Assembly (NCBI GenBank): GCA_020726505.1
Contig: JAHLEZ010000001.1
Span: forward strand, 4,526,001 to 4,590,000
Reading direction: 5' to 3'
DNA length: 64,000 bases
DNA from: Leptodontidium sp. MPI-SDFR-AT-0119
Taxonomy: Eukaryota > Ascomycota > Leotiomycetes > Helotiales > Leptodontidiaceae
Made by a program: the position numbers and the translations under genes
Shown: in pieces, positions 22,120 to 33,413 of the stretch
Numbering within the stretch: position 1 is the first letter of the stretch
Layout of the letters: the number at the start of each line of letters is the position of its first letter
The notes under the pieces: generated by a model
The model's input: the letters and a program-made list of their open reading frames with translations, nothing else
Databases searched by the model: none
What the model was told of the DNA's origin: nothing

Positions 22120-23031
22120 TCAGACGTCCCTGCTTACTCGCTCTCTCCAAGAAGGAAAATAAGCTCTTATCCCGGACTTTCTCAACCGCCCTCCAAGCCT
22201 CATCTTGAGCCCACCTATCAGCCGAATTAACATCCTCTCCCACACCCGTAGCCACAACCCCAACCTCTCCAATGTCGGGAAATGCTTCTTGAAGAACCCC
22301 TCTATCGACAGCTTGTCAGTATACATCTCGAGCTTTCCCAGCCACGAAATATAGCAGCTACGGATCGCGACGCGCTTGATGCGTTTGCACAACTCGGGAT
22401 AGTGGTGGAGAGCGTACATGAGCAGGTTGTCGTCGTAGTTGATGATGATGTAGTTGAGGGACTCGTTGTAGACGTATCGATTGTGTTTTTGGTTCTCTGG
22501 TTGTGGATTCTCAAATTCTCCCCGTTGTGTCAGATTGAGGGAATCTTTCTCGAAATCAATAATGCTGATGAAAGCGGGGATCCCAGGTCTGGCTGCGTGT
22601 TCTTGCCTGGTGTAGATCTCTAGTCCGATCTTGCGGGAGTCGAAACAGGTCTGTAGGAGAGCTGGGACCTTGACGAGGGGAGGCTCGATGGTCAGGTTGC
22701 GGGGTTTGAGATTGGCGTAGGCGTGGGCCCAGATCTTGAGTTGAAGCTCTGGGAAGAGTTTGGTGAAGAGGGTGAATGAGGTGAGAGAGGTTGGACCGTT
22801 TGAGGAGGCGGTGGTAGAGGTGGTAGAGGTAGATGATGGACGATCGGCGAGGAAGTCTTCGAGGTTAAAGTCTTCGCAGGTGGCTATGGCTGTGAGAGCT
22901 GTGACTAGGAGATCGTCATTCTTGAAGGAGAGGAGGGGTTTGGTGGGAGGAGGGAGGCTGGATGAGAGTTAGTTAGCTAGCTGGAGGGGAACTGAAGGGA
23001 TTTGATGGTTTGCTTACACTGATGGCGCCAT
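22120..23031 (-). CDS. 2EXR domain protein 1
   Basis: Exon 1 (23031-23018) is 14 nt (MAPS...), then intron 23017-22958 and a long exon 22957-22120, giving about 283 aa. The 2EXR core is clear at about residues 50-110: FTLFTKLFPELQLKIWAHAYANL, then PRNLTIEPP, then VPALLQTCFDSRKIGLEIY. A second block, FISIIDFEKDSLNL and NYIIINYDDNLLMYALHHYP, is also typical. The C-terminus is basic (LIRLIGGLKMRLGGRLRKSG). 2EXR proteins are fungal and of unknown function. It is convergent with the isoorotate-decarboxylase-like gene and heads a same-strand row of four paralogues. Confidence 0.82.
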
Positions 23032-24033
23032 GTTTGGGTTGAGGAACGATCTTTTGGGATTCAGGTCATTTCTGTGGTTTTCGGGAACACGGCGGGCTGT
23101 CTCGAAACAATTGAAGGCAGAACAAACGGCCTGAAAGCTGTGTGCAAATTTGAAGTATTCAGTTGCGTGGAGAATGGGTATTGATTGAGGAGAAGGCGAA
23201 GTGGTGAATTTGCCTTGCATTACTTGCATAATAAACCTGAGTTCATCATTGGATTTAGTGAGCCAATTCAGTGATTAAAATGAGCATCTATATCTTTGCA
23301 GCCTACGTAGGAAGCGGAGCTACATATCTATCTACCTTACGTAAGCCATCCGTTTGTTCTTCTATGTACCTTGGTAATTCCAGCACAATGCAGCAAGTTC
23401 ACAAAATAGATTGAGACCCATATCCTCGTGATCTCCAAGCAGCAGCTAAATTAGGTCTCTCAGTCAAGAAATGTCGAAGGCGAAACTGTGATATTTACCA
23501 ATCTGTTCCCTCAGAAACTTGGTCCTCAGCCAATTTCGGCGGAAGAGATCTTGGGATTACGAGACTTTGAGAAGAGGTTAGAGTCTAGTCTAGCTAATGA
23601 CGAGTGCCCTTTCTTATGTAAGCTCAAAGATTTAAACGCTACTCATGGCTCTGTTGGGGATTATGTGAGCCAGCATGAGATGAAATGGAGAGTACCTCAC
23701 CTCTCAAGCGGCCACCGACTACGGCCCAAATCTCTGGATTGACCCTCGAAGATGATTCAAACACCTCTTAACAGTAATACTGTGTTTTTCACACGCAAGA
23801 AAAGCATATGTACTATACCTAATATACTGCTTGGAGTAGATCACTAGCAAGTAGATGAATTTTGTACACCTGATATCACGTCAAAGGACGAACTTTTCTA
23901 TTTTTTCTATCCTTCCTATCTCAGAAGCCAGTGTTCAAGTAATCCTCCAGAAACAAATTCTCTATTCCCTCGCAAGATAGCAACTCAAAGAGCCATATGG
24001 AGGACAATTAAAGGCCAAAGTCAACCCAGATGC
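23032..24033. other. Intergenic between 2EXR genes
   Basis: 1.0 kb. A plus-strand open stretch, about 23458-23742, reads as plausible protein (SAEEILGLRDFEKRLES) but lacks an ATG and any family resemblance. It may be a gene remnant. Confidence 0.45.
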
Positions 24034-25299
24034 CTACTTCTTTCCTTTACCCGATGCCTTCTTGCCCTTCTTAGCAACCTTGGTCAATCGCAATTTCGCA
24101 TCCGAGCCCTTCTTCTTGCAAGGCAGCTTTCCCTTCTCAGCGCCCTTCTTATTCTTCTTCGGCGTAGTTGAGAAACCCTTGCCTGCACTACTAGCACCAC
24201 CCGTAAGATCAAGGCCATCAACCTCCGCCACACCATCAACCTTAACATTCGCCTGCTTCGACGCCTCCGCAATCCTAGCTTTCTCCTTCTTGGTCATCAC
24301 CTTCCTCGCCTTCTCATCCACAAGAACCAATCTCATCTTCAAATCCTTCAAGATCCCCTCCTCACTCTTCGCCTTCTTGAACCCCGCACTGATCTCCTCC
24401 ATAGCAAGCTGCTTGGACTTAGGTATCATCTGCGTATACTGTTTGGCGGTCTTGATGGGGAGGAAATCGAGAAAGAGACCATTGGTAGGGAAGTTATTGA
24501 CGACGATCTTGAGCTCCTTGAGGTTGGGACACCAGCGGCTCAGCATGTTCCAGATGGTGTTCTTGCCGCGATGGCTGCCGGCGAGGTTGCGCACCTCCTT
24601 CTGGTTCATAGCGAGGGTCTCGATCAGCTCGAGGAACTCGGGGTAGATGGAGTGGGTGGCTTGGAGGGGGCTGAGTTGGCATTTTCCGCCCAGGAGGGTG
24701 AATGGGTGGTTTAGGTAGAGGATGTCCTTTTGGTAGTCGATGAAGAAGCGGAAGAGCTTAGTGCGTTGCTTGCTGGCGCAGTAGTGGTAGTACTTTGCGC
24801 AGGCATCGCGGGCTTCGTGGTTGGTTTGGATGAGGCCGGGGTGTTCGCGGTATTGTGGTTGGATGGCGAGGATACGCGGGAGGGAGTTTCTGATTGCGAT
24901 GATGAAGATCATGCGACGAAGCTCGTAGGGGAGTTTAGGGAAGTATTTGAAGGTGGTAAGGGGAGCGAAGACGGTGGAGGCGTTTGTTGGGGGAGAAACG
25001 GAAGCGGTAGGGAGAGCGATGGTGAGAATAACTGGGTTGGGTGGCCTGATTTCAGACGGGAGCTTTGTAGAAGCCTGGTCGACGAAAGTTAGCTCAGAGT
25101 CTGCGGTACGTATATCCTATAAGGTTCGAGTATGAGACGTTGCGCGTACAGGAGCAGGAGCAGGAGCATCTCCGTTTTTAGGACCCTCGACTGCAGCAAA
25201 ACTAGCCTCTCCACCCGATCGACTGGATTGCTCGACTTGGTCCTTCATGACTCCAGAGTTTGCAGTAGCAGAGTTTGAAATTTTTGGAAGAGGGCGCAT
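24034..25299 (-). CDS. 2EXR domain protein 2, lysine-rich C-terminus
   Basis: Two exons, 25299-25150 and 25074-24034, with a 75-nt intron (donor GTACGC, branch GCTAAC, acceptor CAG at 25075); 396 aa. The 2EXR core is TFKYFPKLPYELRRMIFIIAI, PRILAIQPQ, HPGLIQTNHEARDAC, followed by LFRFFIDYQKDILYLNHPF and the CPNLKELKIVVNN block. Unlike its neighbours it ends in a long basic tail (about 300-396), rich in Lys, Gly and Ala (KKNKKGAEKGKLPCKKKG, KVAKKGKKASGKGKK), which could act as a nuclear or nucleic-acid-binding tail. That role is inference. Confidence 0.85.
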
Positions 25300-25945
25300 G
25301 ATTGAGGGAAGCTGTGGTAGTGATTTCGACTTCGAATGCGAATGTTTTTGTTTGAAGAGCGTGATGAGTTGAGATGATGAGCGGCGCGGGTCGCAGAAGC
25401 AAGATTAAGTAGGTCTGCGGAGATCGTTAGCGGGAGAGTCGAGACACAATAATAACTTGTGACTCCTCACCTGCAGAAGTCTTGCTATTGTTGTAGATGA
25501 GTGGGACACGAGGTCTAGAGCCTCGTCGCAGGGAGGCTTTGTCTCCAGCATGGTGCTAGTGCTGCTTAAGCGAAGATGCCCCCTATTCACCATCCAGCTG
25601 CTTTGACAAGCCAGAATCGAAGGTGAGATGATCAGGGAAGATGAGTTTCAATGTCAATTAGCATTAGCTTACTACAAACAATCCATCCGTGCCCCCTTAG
25701 ATGTCGCGAATACCAGGCAGTAGAGAAGAGATGAATCAAAACTTCTGAACTTTGCACTTCCAGATGACCACCATACCTCCCCTCCATTCTTTCCCCTCAC
25801 CTCTCCCCCTCGATGATCCTATTGCAACAAAAAGCACCCAATTTCCCCTTAAAAGCTTCCATAGAAGTCTCAAATATCAAGCAAAAGAATGAAAGTAAGC
25901 TCTCAACCTGCACATCCAGATACCACATCCGTCATCCCTCCGTAC
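25300..25945. other. Intergenic between 2EXR genes
   Basis: About 650 bases. Part of it is the 5' flank of 2EXR protein 2. Nothing else supported. Confidence 0.55.
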
Positions 25946-27188
25946 CTAAAGCATCAACTCCTCCGGAACAACCTTATCAGCATCCATAGCCTTCAAGACC
26001 AGATCCTGGCGGACGATACCTCTGATCTTCGCGGCCTTCAAGCTCAAATCGAACTGGGCCCAGCGAACACTCCAGGCAAAGGGGCGATTTGGCTGGACGA
26101 CAGCACCGGCGACCAAATCGCCCTTCGTTCCAAGATCAGCAGCCTCATCGTCGACAAGAAAGAGGAGGCGGAGCTCTGGGCAGTGAACGCCGATCATCTC
26201 CCATAGCTCTGAGTAGCGGATGCCAGAGTTAAGTTCGTAACCCCAGGCGCGAGGCATAAGGAATCGGGTGTCCTTCAGGTTCAGAGCGAGTTGCTTGACG
26301 GGCTTCAACCAGTCGCTGTAGAGGAGAGAAGTCTCGATGAGTGGAGTGACGAATGCAAGCTTGGGGTTGAGAACGAAGCGGCGGTTGAGGTAGAGGAGGT
26401 CTGTGTTGTAGTTGATTGAGATGGAGAAGCCGGACTGCGATTTGGTTAGCTGTGTTTCTTGACCAAGGTTTGAGATCATGAAACGCCATCACAGACATGT
26501 ATGGCATCTACTTGGTATGTTCTGAGAGGCTTGGGGGAGTGATGAAGATAGTGCAAAGATGGAGGACAGATACTCACCATACGACCACCTTGACGACTAT
26601 GAAGCATAGAATACTCCTCCAAGAACACCTCTCGAGCCTCAAAGCAGACATCAGCCAGAGCAGGATGATTCGTATTATAAGGCTGAACCAGAACCGTACG
26701 AGCAACAATATCTCTGATAGCGAGTCTCCAAATCATTATTCTGAACTCCTTTTTGAAGCAACCGAATATAAGGAACTCCGTGAGTTTCTTGGCCTCAACC
26801 TTCAGATTTCCAAATGAAGTAGAAAAGGTACCAAGCGTAGCAGTAGGGGTATTTTTGAGGCGAAGATTGGAGGGTGTGAAGTTCTTGGGATGTGGCTTGT
26901 GTGGGGTTCCTGGGGGTGTGAGATGGATGGATGGCGTGCCTGAGTAGTTGGAGGGTACGGATAGGTTGTTTTCATTCTTGCTGTAAGCGCCTTGAAAGAG
27001 GAGGATTGTGTCCATTGAGGTAGATTCTGCTTTATGGTTAGAATATGGCTCGCTGCTGATATCAAAGAGAAAAATAAGAACAGGAGAGGAGGGAATATAC
27101 CAGTACCAGCACCAACATCAACACCAGCGGTCGCACCTTCCTCCTTCGAAACTGAACTGGACGATTGACACATCTTTGCAGTGGACAT
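25946..27188 (-). CDS. 2EXR domain protein 3
   Basis: Three exons (27188-27101, 27026-26578, 26434-25946) join in phase to 341 aa. The introns have branch sites TTCTAACC and GCTAACC. The 2EXR core is divergent at its start: EFLIFGCFKKEFRIMIWRLAIRD replaces the usual FPKLPPELR, followed by ARTVLVQPY and HPALADVCFEAREVFLEEY. Then come SGFSISINYNTDLLYLNRRF and HCPELRLLFLVDDEAADLG. The first 100 residues are Ser/Thr/Pro-rich. A shorter form could begin at ATG 27015, but the upstream exon is supported by clean splice signals and frame. Confidence 0.75.
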
Positions 27189-28167
27189 TAGATGATTGTT
27201 ATAGCTTTTCGAAGCTTCTCTGACGTAATGTCTGATCTCGAATTCACCACTGAAGTCTGTCTTGTCAGCCAATGTGTTGAGACGGGGTTGGATTAATACT
27301 CACAGATGCTCGAAGCCCAATCTATCCACTCTCCCCAGAATGTAGATCAGACCACTGTACGCACGACGAGGTGCGGTGCAGCGAGGACAGAGAACCGTCT
27401 TGTGTACAAGAAAAACAATCCAGACTCCACTCCTTGTTTGCGACCAAGCAAGTATAGACCAGATCGCATGCACTGTGCAAGCAATCACCTGTGCGTGGTG
27501 TTGCTCGAACAGATTGAAATATACCTGTGAAGACACGTCGATCTCGAGGTTGACGTTGATGCTGACGTGACGTTGAGGAAGAGAGGTCACTCGAAAGTGA
27601 GGTTTTTATTTACGAGAGCGTGGGGAGTCTACAACCTTCGTTCCTCTGGATGCCTGAATTTAACCTTAATGTAATTCACTTTTGGCGTTTTGCCTCGCCC
27701 AAGAGAAAACAGGCATGAAATGTGAAGACTTTGGCCACACCGCGCTTTTCTTATTGAAGGATTGGACGCGGCATTCTAGCATTATGTTTTACAGCAGTCA
27801 GTACACGGAGAAGAAACCCTTAGGTGTGCCACATCTCAATAACCAATTCTCAAAAGACTAGTCTCACATTCTTTTAGCATCAAAATTGGTTTCGCAGCAG
27901 CCGAAACTGTATATTTATAAAGTCCATTGTAAAGATCTACGGAATTCCTAATCTATGGCACTCTCAAGATGGATACTCTACCACCATTGACATAAACTGA
28001 CAGCCATGATTCCGCCCTAGTGCAATGAAAAAGAAAGCCAACGCGGCAAAATGCAAATACTTCTGTACTCCGCCATGTTGTCAGACCTTGAGAATATTCA
28101 TCGCCTTCCCTATCTACGATGACCCACCACTATCAGAACATTATTCTTTGCGTGCACGACTACAACT
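27189..28167. other. Intergenic between 2EXR genes
   Basis: About 980 bases with short open stretches on both strands at 27300-27590, probably by chance. No repeat or further gene noticed. Confidence 0.5.
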
Positions 28168-28971
28168 TTAAGTGATCCACTTCTCTACCCGCATCATCTT
28201 CAACTCAATACCCTTGCATGAACCTTCCTCTTGAGCATTCTTGAAGGTGGTCTGGACATCCACGATAGCGGTCTTCAGGTATGAAGAAGTGCAATCCTTG
28301 ACCTCGTACAAGTCATCGTAAGAGGCACCGAGAGGACCAGGGCGAAGGATGATCATCAACTCCTTGAGATTGGGAAAGACTTCAGTCAACTTTGTCAGCA
28401 AGAAGCAGTGGAAGCACTGTGCTCTCCAGATCTCCATAACCTCATGAACGCTGAAGGCGAGCTTCTCAATTGGCTCCAACATGTCAAGCTTGACCTGTCT
28501 GCATTGGATGGTGTGGAAGGAGTTGATGTGGTAGTTTATCGAAGCAGAGAAGGAGGTCTTGTCGAGGAGGAGGACGTCTTGCCATGGACTCATGACAAAG
28601 CCCGTCTTCATATCTCGGATCCAGAATTGATAACCGGCCTTGATACACTCCTTGCGAGAGTCGGAGCAAGCGTGGAGGAGAGGTGGGAACTGGGATTTCG
28701 ATGGCTTGAGGGTGACGATACGGGGGAAGTGAGAGTTTCTCCAGACAATGAGCTGTAGCTCTCCGGGCAACTTTGGGAAGAGCGTGAATACGGTAAAGGG
28801 GAGGTCGTTCTCGCTGGCGACTGCGGTAGAGCCTTTGGCCTTCGACCGAATTGAAACCTTTGCTGCCGTCAAGGGGATCAAGGCGTTCTCGCTGGCAATG
28901 ATGGTGGAATCTTTGGCCTTTGACCGAGTTGTAGCCTTGGCTGGCTTGGATTTAGATGTTGAGGGTGGCAT
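28168..28971 (-). CDS. 2EXR domain protein 4, with an internal N-terminal duplication
   Basis: Intronless, 267 aa. The 2EXR core at about residues 60-115 reads FTVFTLFPKLPGELQLIVWRNS, PRIVTLKPS and PPLLHACSDSRKECIKAGY. It is followed by FSASINYHINSFHTIQCRQVK and VFPNLKELMIILRPGP. This is the closest of the four to the family consensus. The N-terminus contains two copies of a 26-residue unit (TRSKAKDSTIIASEN and IRSKAKGSTAVASEN), basic and Ser/Ala-rich. Function unknown. Confidence 0.88.
   Translation of the reverse strand: MPPSTSKSKPAKATTRSKAKDSTIIASENALIPLTAAKVSIRSKAKGSTAVASENDLPFTVFTLFPKLPGELQLIVWRNSHFPRIVTLKPSKSQFPPLLHACSDSRKECIKAGYQFWIRDMKTGFVMSPWQDVLLLDKTSFSASINYHINSFHTIQCRQVKLDMLEPIEKLAFSVHEVMEIWRAQCFHCFLLTKLTEVFPNLKELMIILRPGPLGASYDDLYEVKDCTSSYLKTAIVDVQTTFKNAQEEGSCKGIELKMMRVEKWIT
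28807..28942 (-). repeat. 78-bp tandem duplication within a 2EXR gene
   Basis: Two copies begin near 28807 and 28885 on the plus strand with a shared GTTCTCGCTGGC start and GCCTTTGGCCTT-type core (second copy slightly diverged). The 78-bp offset keeps the reading frame and repeats 26 residues at the protein N-terminus. Confidence 0.75.
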
Positions 28972-30420
28972 TATGTCGTGGAACGTACTAAGTGGTTATA
29001 AGCATAAGGTCAGGCTGATCAGAAACCAAGTCACAACAGAATACAGTGGCGAAGTCAAGAGACTGGTAGAGACTAACCGGAAGTGCTAGATATTTAGAGT
29101 AGACTGATCGACAAGAATCGAGGTGCTGCGCGTCTATGAGAGACTGAGAGGAGTAGAGTAGAGTAGAATAGACTGGTTGTGTTGGAAGAGAGGTTGAGAT
29201 ACGGTATCCACCAGACGAGGCGTGGAATTCGAGGTTGTGAGTGAATGGGTGCTAGATATCATGAGCTTCTGCCATCCATTCCCTTGATTGGGGCTTACCT
29301 TGCTCAGGCAATAGACAGTTGTCTCTACTGAGGATACAGGTGTCCTGACTCCGAAGTTGATGGTGACTCAGAGAAAGCTGCAGGTAGCTGTACGCTTGAG
29401 GCTCGAGAGGCTGGCGTCTCGTGCAGGAGATCCGAGGTGAGACGCAGCTCTCGAGGTTATCCAGGTATCCCGTTGTAAGTGTATGTAGATGTAAAGACTG
29501 GTGACGCGTCGGCGTGTATGGAGTGTTTGGTCGCTGACCAGCTTTGGTTCCGTCTTGAGGAGAGTGTCGCCGATGACCTTAATTGAGGATGTGCATTAGC
29601 AGTACCCGTCGAGGTCGAGATGAGGAGAGGTTGTCCTCCGTGAATTGGAAGAGAAAGTGGCGGTTGAAAAGAAGTTGACGGCGAGATTCGGTGTTGGTGT
29701 TGAAGTAAAGTAAATACTGGGAAGGAAGGCGCGTCTCGGTTATAGAGCACAACAGAGTCAAATCGGGCAGGAAGGCACGCACCGCCTATCTACCCTGGAA
29801 CTACCAGATTCACTCCATGTGGTGAGACCGCATGCATCTCGTCATAAAGATGGGACGATTCATGGAGTGAATAGATTTAGGTCCCATATTAGGTCCTCCT
29901 CCTAAGCACAGACTCCAGCTGCCGACCTGGACGAGCGCTGGCCGAGTTCTGGAAAGTAGGAAAGCCGTTAGAAGAAGCATGCCAACTTACCCAACGTGTC
30001 ATCAAAAGCACCTGATACTTCCAACCAAGTACCCAGAGCCACAATAATTCAAACCAAGAGCAAGAATATCTCACCCCCAACCCTATCCAAACCTTTAACA
30101 GCAAAAACACTACAACAACAGCCAGATAAAGAGCAAGCACAATCAGTAAATTTCAGATCCATCCAATCCCCTTCATCAAAACCACCAAGAAAACAACCCA
30201 TCATCACCCATTCATCCACCTCTCTCTCTCCAAACCAAAATATCATCATCCCAGTTTTGTTTACTTTACCCCTGAACTCGCTCCCTCTCGTCACATGACT
30301 CTCCCAGCCAAGCTTTTCCTCCCTCCCCTAACTGCATCTGTACATTTCCTACGTTCCCGAATAAGGAAGCAAATACTGTGAGATATGTATAGTACCATAC
30401 TTTTCCGTGGGAATATGGTG
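28972..30420. other. Intergenic, gene-poor
   Basis: 1.4 kb, G/A-rich in its left half. A minus-strand intron-like unit is visible near 29999-29950 (GTAAGT donor, TTCTAACG branch, TTTCCAG acceptor), but the flanking frames do not make a convincing protein. It could be part of a spliced non-coding RNA or UTR. Confidence 0.45.
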
Positions 30421-30567
30421 CTAGTAGACTCCTTCCGGTATCGTTGGTGCGTATGTAATGGTATATTGCCAGAGAGTCTCTGGATCTACCCATGCAGGCA
30501 CCGCTAGAGAGATTGGGGTCAGCAGTTCTTCTAAGGTAGTGGTGCTTGACTTACCTCTCTTGTGCAT
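30421..30567 (-). CDS. Candidate spliced small protein (31 aa)
   Basis: ATG 30567 begins MHKR. A GTAAGT donor at 30554, a TGCTGACC branch and CTAG at 30504 define a 51-nt intron, after which the frame continues AVPAWVDPETLWQYTITYAP to TAG at 30421. The splice signals are strong and the downstream residues look like real protein (aromatic, Pro, acidic). The in-frame ATG immediately precedes the donor, so a longer protein with further 5' exons is possible. I do not recognise a family. Confidence 0.4.
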   Translation of the reverse strand: MHKRGKSSTTTLEELLTPISLAVPAWVDPETLWQYTITYAPTIPEGVY

Positions 30568-31233
30568 ATTAGAATTGATATCCCCTCTCCTCGTTGCAAC
30601 GCCATTCCTCTCTTAATTCTCACTCACTCCTTACTCCTTACTCTAATCGCTGCCCACAAACTCATACTGAATCGCTCAGTTCACGCCCACCCACAGCCAT
30701 GTCACTTGCATAAAAAACAAGCACGCGGCCTTCTTGAGAATATTCTCCTTCGAATTAACTATCTACCAAAGACATTGTCCAAGGCTATACTATACTATGC
30801 TACTAAAGCCACTCATCGCGACCTATATATGAGGTGCGTACAGTGCTGTGTTGTGCTGTGTTCCCACCCCATCCCATTCAAATCCATATAAACGCCATGC
30901 TCAAGACCACACACCCACAAGAGGAGAGTGTAAAACCCGGAACCCAACCATCCCAAACCCCAAACCCCAAACAAATCAAATCAAATCCCTCTTGGAGATA
31001 TCTGCTTTTCCGCACACGCCCTTTCCATTTCCCGTACGCCATACCACAAAACCAATATAATCAAAATATCCAGTTCTTCCGATTCTGTGATCAGGGGTAT
31101 ATCCAGCATAATAACCAAGCCCAGTGTGTAAAAAATCAAAGCCGAGTCGCTCATACGTTCCCGATAGGAAAAAACAGTAGTAAAAGGAAATGTCGTTGTA
31201 GAGATGGTGTTTTGTATCGACAGTAGTAGTGGG
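30568..31233. other. Intergenic
   Basis: About 670 bases, C/A-rich on the plus strand near 30890-31000. It covers the arrestin 3' flank. No further gene seen. Confidence 0.5.
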
Positions 31234-32731
31234 TTATATGCGCAGAGATGAAGTTGCTTCCGCAAGAGGAGACTCGGTGATGTTGTCGAGGGGTTCCAAG
31301 TCTTCATAGTCCGGGATCGGGGAGCCCCTGTAGTCGTCGACAAATCCACCGTATCCAGGAGGACTAGCAGGGACGTTCTCGTAAAGAGGTGGTTGCTCTT
31401 CGTCCCAAGAAATACCCATACCCGCTCGTTGAGTAAGGGTGGTGTTGAAATGCATCCTCAAAACTCTCGCAGCGCCAGTCGGTGTGACTTGGTTCAGTCT
31501 GTTCGTAGGGCAGAACTCCTCAGCTACAATCATCTCCACGACCAGGACGTGCGAGACTTCCGTGCCATCCTCAGACTTCAAATCGCAGATAGGCTTTGCG
31601 TCGCCGCGGATCGACATGGGGAATTCCAACTCGATCGATCCGTCGGGTGTGCTGTAATCTGACTTCCATCCCGACTTCAGCTCCTCTTGGCCAATCGTGC
31701 GGACGTCCTGGTGAGCAATCCCCTTCTTCGCCTCGTCGTTTCCAGCTTTCAAAGCGTGCTTGGGACATGCGGGTGAGATGACCTTCTGTGTCTCGTCCAA
31801 ACGCCAATTCAACCTCTTCAACTTCCATTGTGTTTGTGACTTTGTATCTGCATTCCTCTTCACGGACCCGTCGATTCGCATGGATACGGTGGTTTCGCCA
31901 ATAGGGTGGATGACAGAGGGGAGCTCGCAGTTCGCGGTGAGGTTCGTGGGAGGGAAGATACGGATGGATTTGCGGGGTGTCTCGGAGGGGCAGATGGCGC
32001 GCTTGATGTCAAGGGATTTCTTAAGGTTAATGGGTTCGCCATTCTTAGGGGTGACTGTTGCTCGGAGTACATATTCGATTATCGAGAGCGAGCCTTTCAT
32101 CGACGCTGGTAGGTGGCCTGGCAGGAGGAAGCTGAATGGGAAAGTGTGTTCGCCTGTCAGATATTGTTAGCAAGGATCGCATGATGATCTGCGGCATTCT
32201 TGGCAACCAACCTCGTCGCAAAGTTGCTGGCCCCTCCATAAACTTCCAATTTTGCAATTCGGTGTTCTGGTGAGCGCATTCTTCGCAGTGGGCGTGGAAT
32301 GGCTTCTTCCTTGTGACTTCGATTGCCAATTTCATCTTGAAGTCTTCAAATGACACGAAGTCCTCGTTAATATTGAGAATAAGTTGACCAGAGAGCAATG
32401 CGCCGGAACTTGCTGTGGCAGTGCCGTAGAATACCAAAGGAGGAGACTCAATGATCATATCGAGAGAGGCATTGTGGTGTTGTGGGATCTTGGTGAGCGA
32501 AGTCTTTGGGGAATGAAGACCCAGGGAGAGGCGTTTGGTGGGCATCTTGACGCAGTTGTCTTCGGAGTGAAGCGAGGATCCTGATGTCGAAGGAGTTCGA
32601 TCCGAAATTGAAGGTCTGCTACTTGACCGCTTGGGGGCTTTTGGTCCTTTCTTCAAATCTGAAGATATATCGAAAGAATTTGTGTGTGAGCGAAAAAAGG
32701 TTGCGACTCCTGTCGTAACCCGGTGCGGCAT
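31234..32731 (-). CDS. Alpha-arrestin, LDB19/ART1 type, with PPxY motifs
   Basis: Adaptor that recruits a Rsp5-type ubiquitin ligase to plasma-membrane transporters for endocytosis. Two exons, 32731-32212 and 32153-31234, give 479 aa. An arrestin N-domain spans about 85-240: LVFYGTATASSGALLSGQL, the cysteine pair CEEC, LQNWKFMEGPATLRRGEHTFPFSF and LLPGHLPASMKGSLSIIEYVL, which are LDB19-domain hallmarks. A C-domain follows. The C-terminus has two PY motifs, PPLY (428-431) and PPGY (438-441), in an acidic, disordered tail ending with PIPDYEDLEP. The Ser-rich N-terminus (SSSRPS, RTPSTSGSS) is a likely phosphorylation region. The sequence does not show which transporter it serves. Confidence 0.88.
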
Positions 32732-33393
32732 CTTGAGAGAAGTTTGAGGAGGGCACTGCGCTGCACGCCAAAATGCGGAGAGAACGCCCCTGCAACTATG
32801 ACGAGTGTGGAAAGTCCTTCCTGGCTTCTACAACAGTAACAGCCCGGGGTTTTGTTTGAGCACTGCCGACAAAAGAAGTATGGGAGGTAGGTATTGAAAG
32901 GCTTTGAATGCTCAATGGGAACGAAGTAATGTGAAATGAAGTGAAGTAGAGTCAAGCGTGTGGTGGCGGCATAAGGGAGGATATGAGGGCAGCCGCCTTT
33001 CTTTGTTCTCTGGTAATAAGCTGCGTTCGATGTTTGGGACCCAAGCCAATTCCTCACGATGCGGGGCAACAGGGACTTATTATTCTATTTTTTTCCGCCC
33101 GGGCTTGCAATTATGTGTCACGATGTCACCATCTCCAGGAGCGGTGACGGTGACGGTGACGGCTCCAAGGCCTGGCACTGACTGACTGAGACTGAGTGGT
33201 CTGGCCTGGCCTGGCTGGCCGGGTGTGCACTGTGCAGAGCAGAGTCAAGCAAGGCGCACCAGCGTGTCCTGGGCGTTTGGTGCAGGGTGCTCAATCGGAA
33301 CCAGCACCAGCCAGCATGTGGAAAGCTGATCTGATCTGATCTCCGTTAAGGACAGGCCAGGTAGGCCAGGGCTAGCTGCTCTGCTCTGCTCCA

Positions 33394-33413
33394 CCAAACC
33401 AAACCAAACCAAA
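33394..33413. repeat. CCAAA short tandem repeat
   Basis: Four near-perfect CAAAC units in an intergenic region. Confidence 0.7.

Noticed and set aside
25117..25149. 33-nt intron in 2EXR protein 2 ending at the first AG
   Set aside because: Too short. The next AG gives a 75-nt intron with a CTAAC branch and the same frame.
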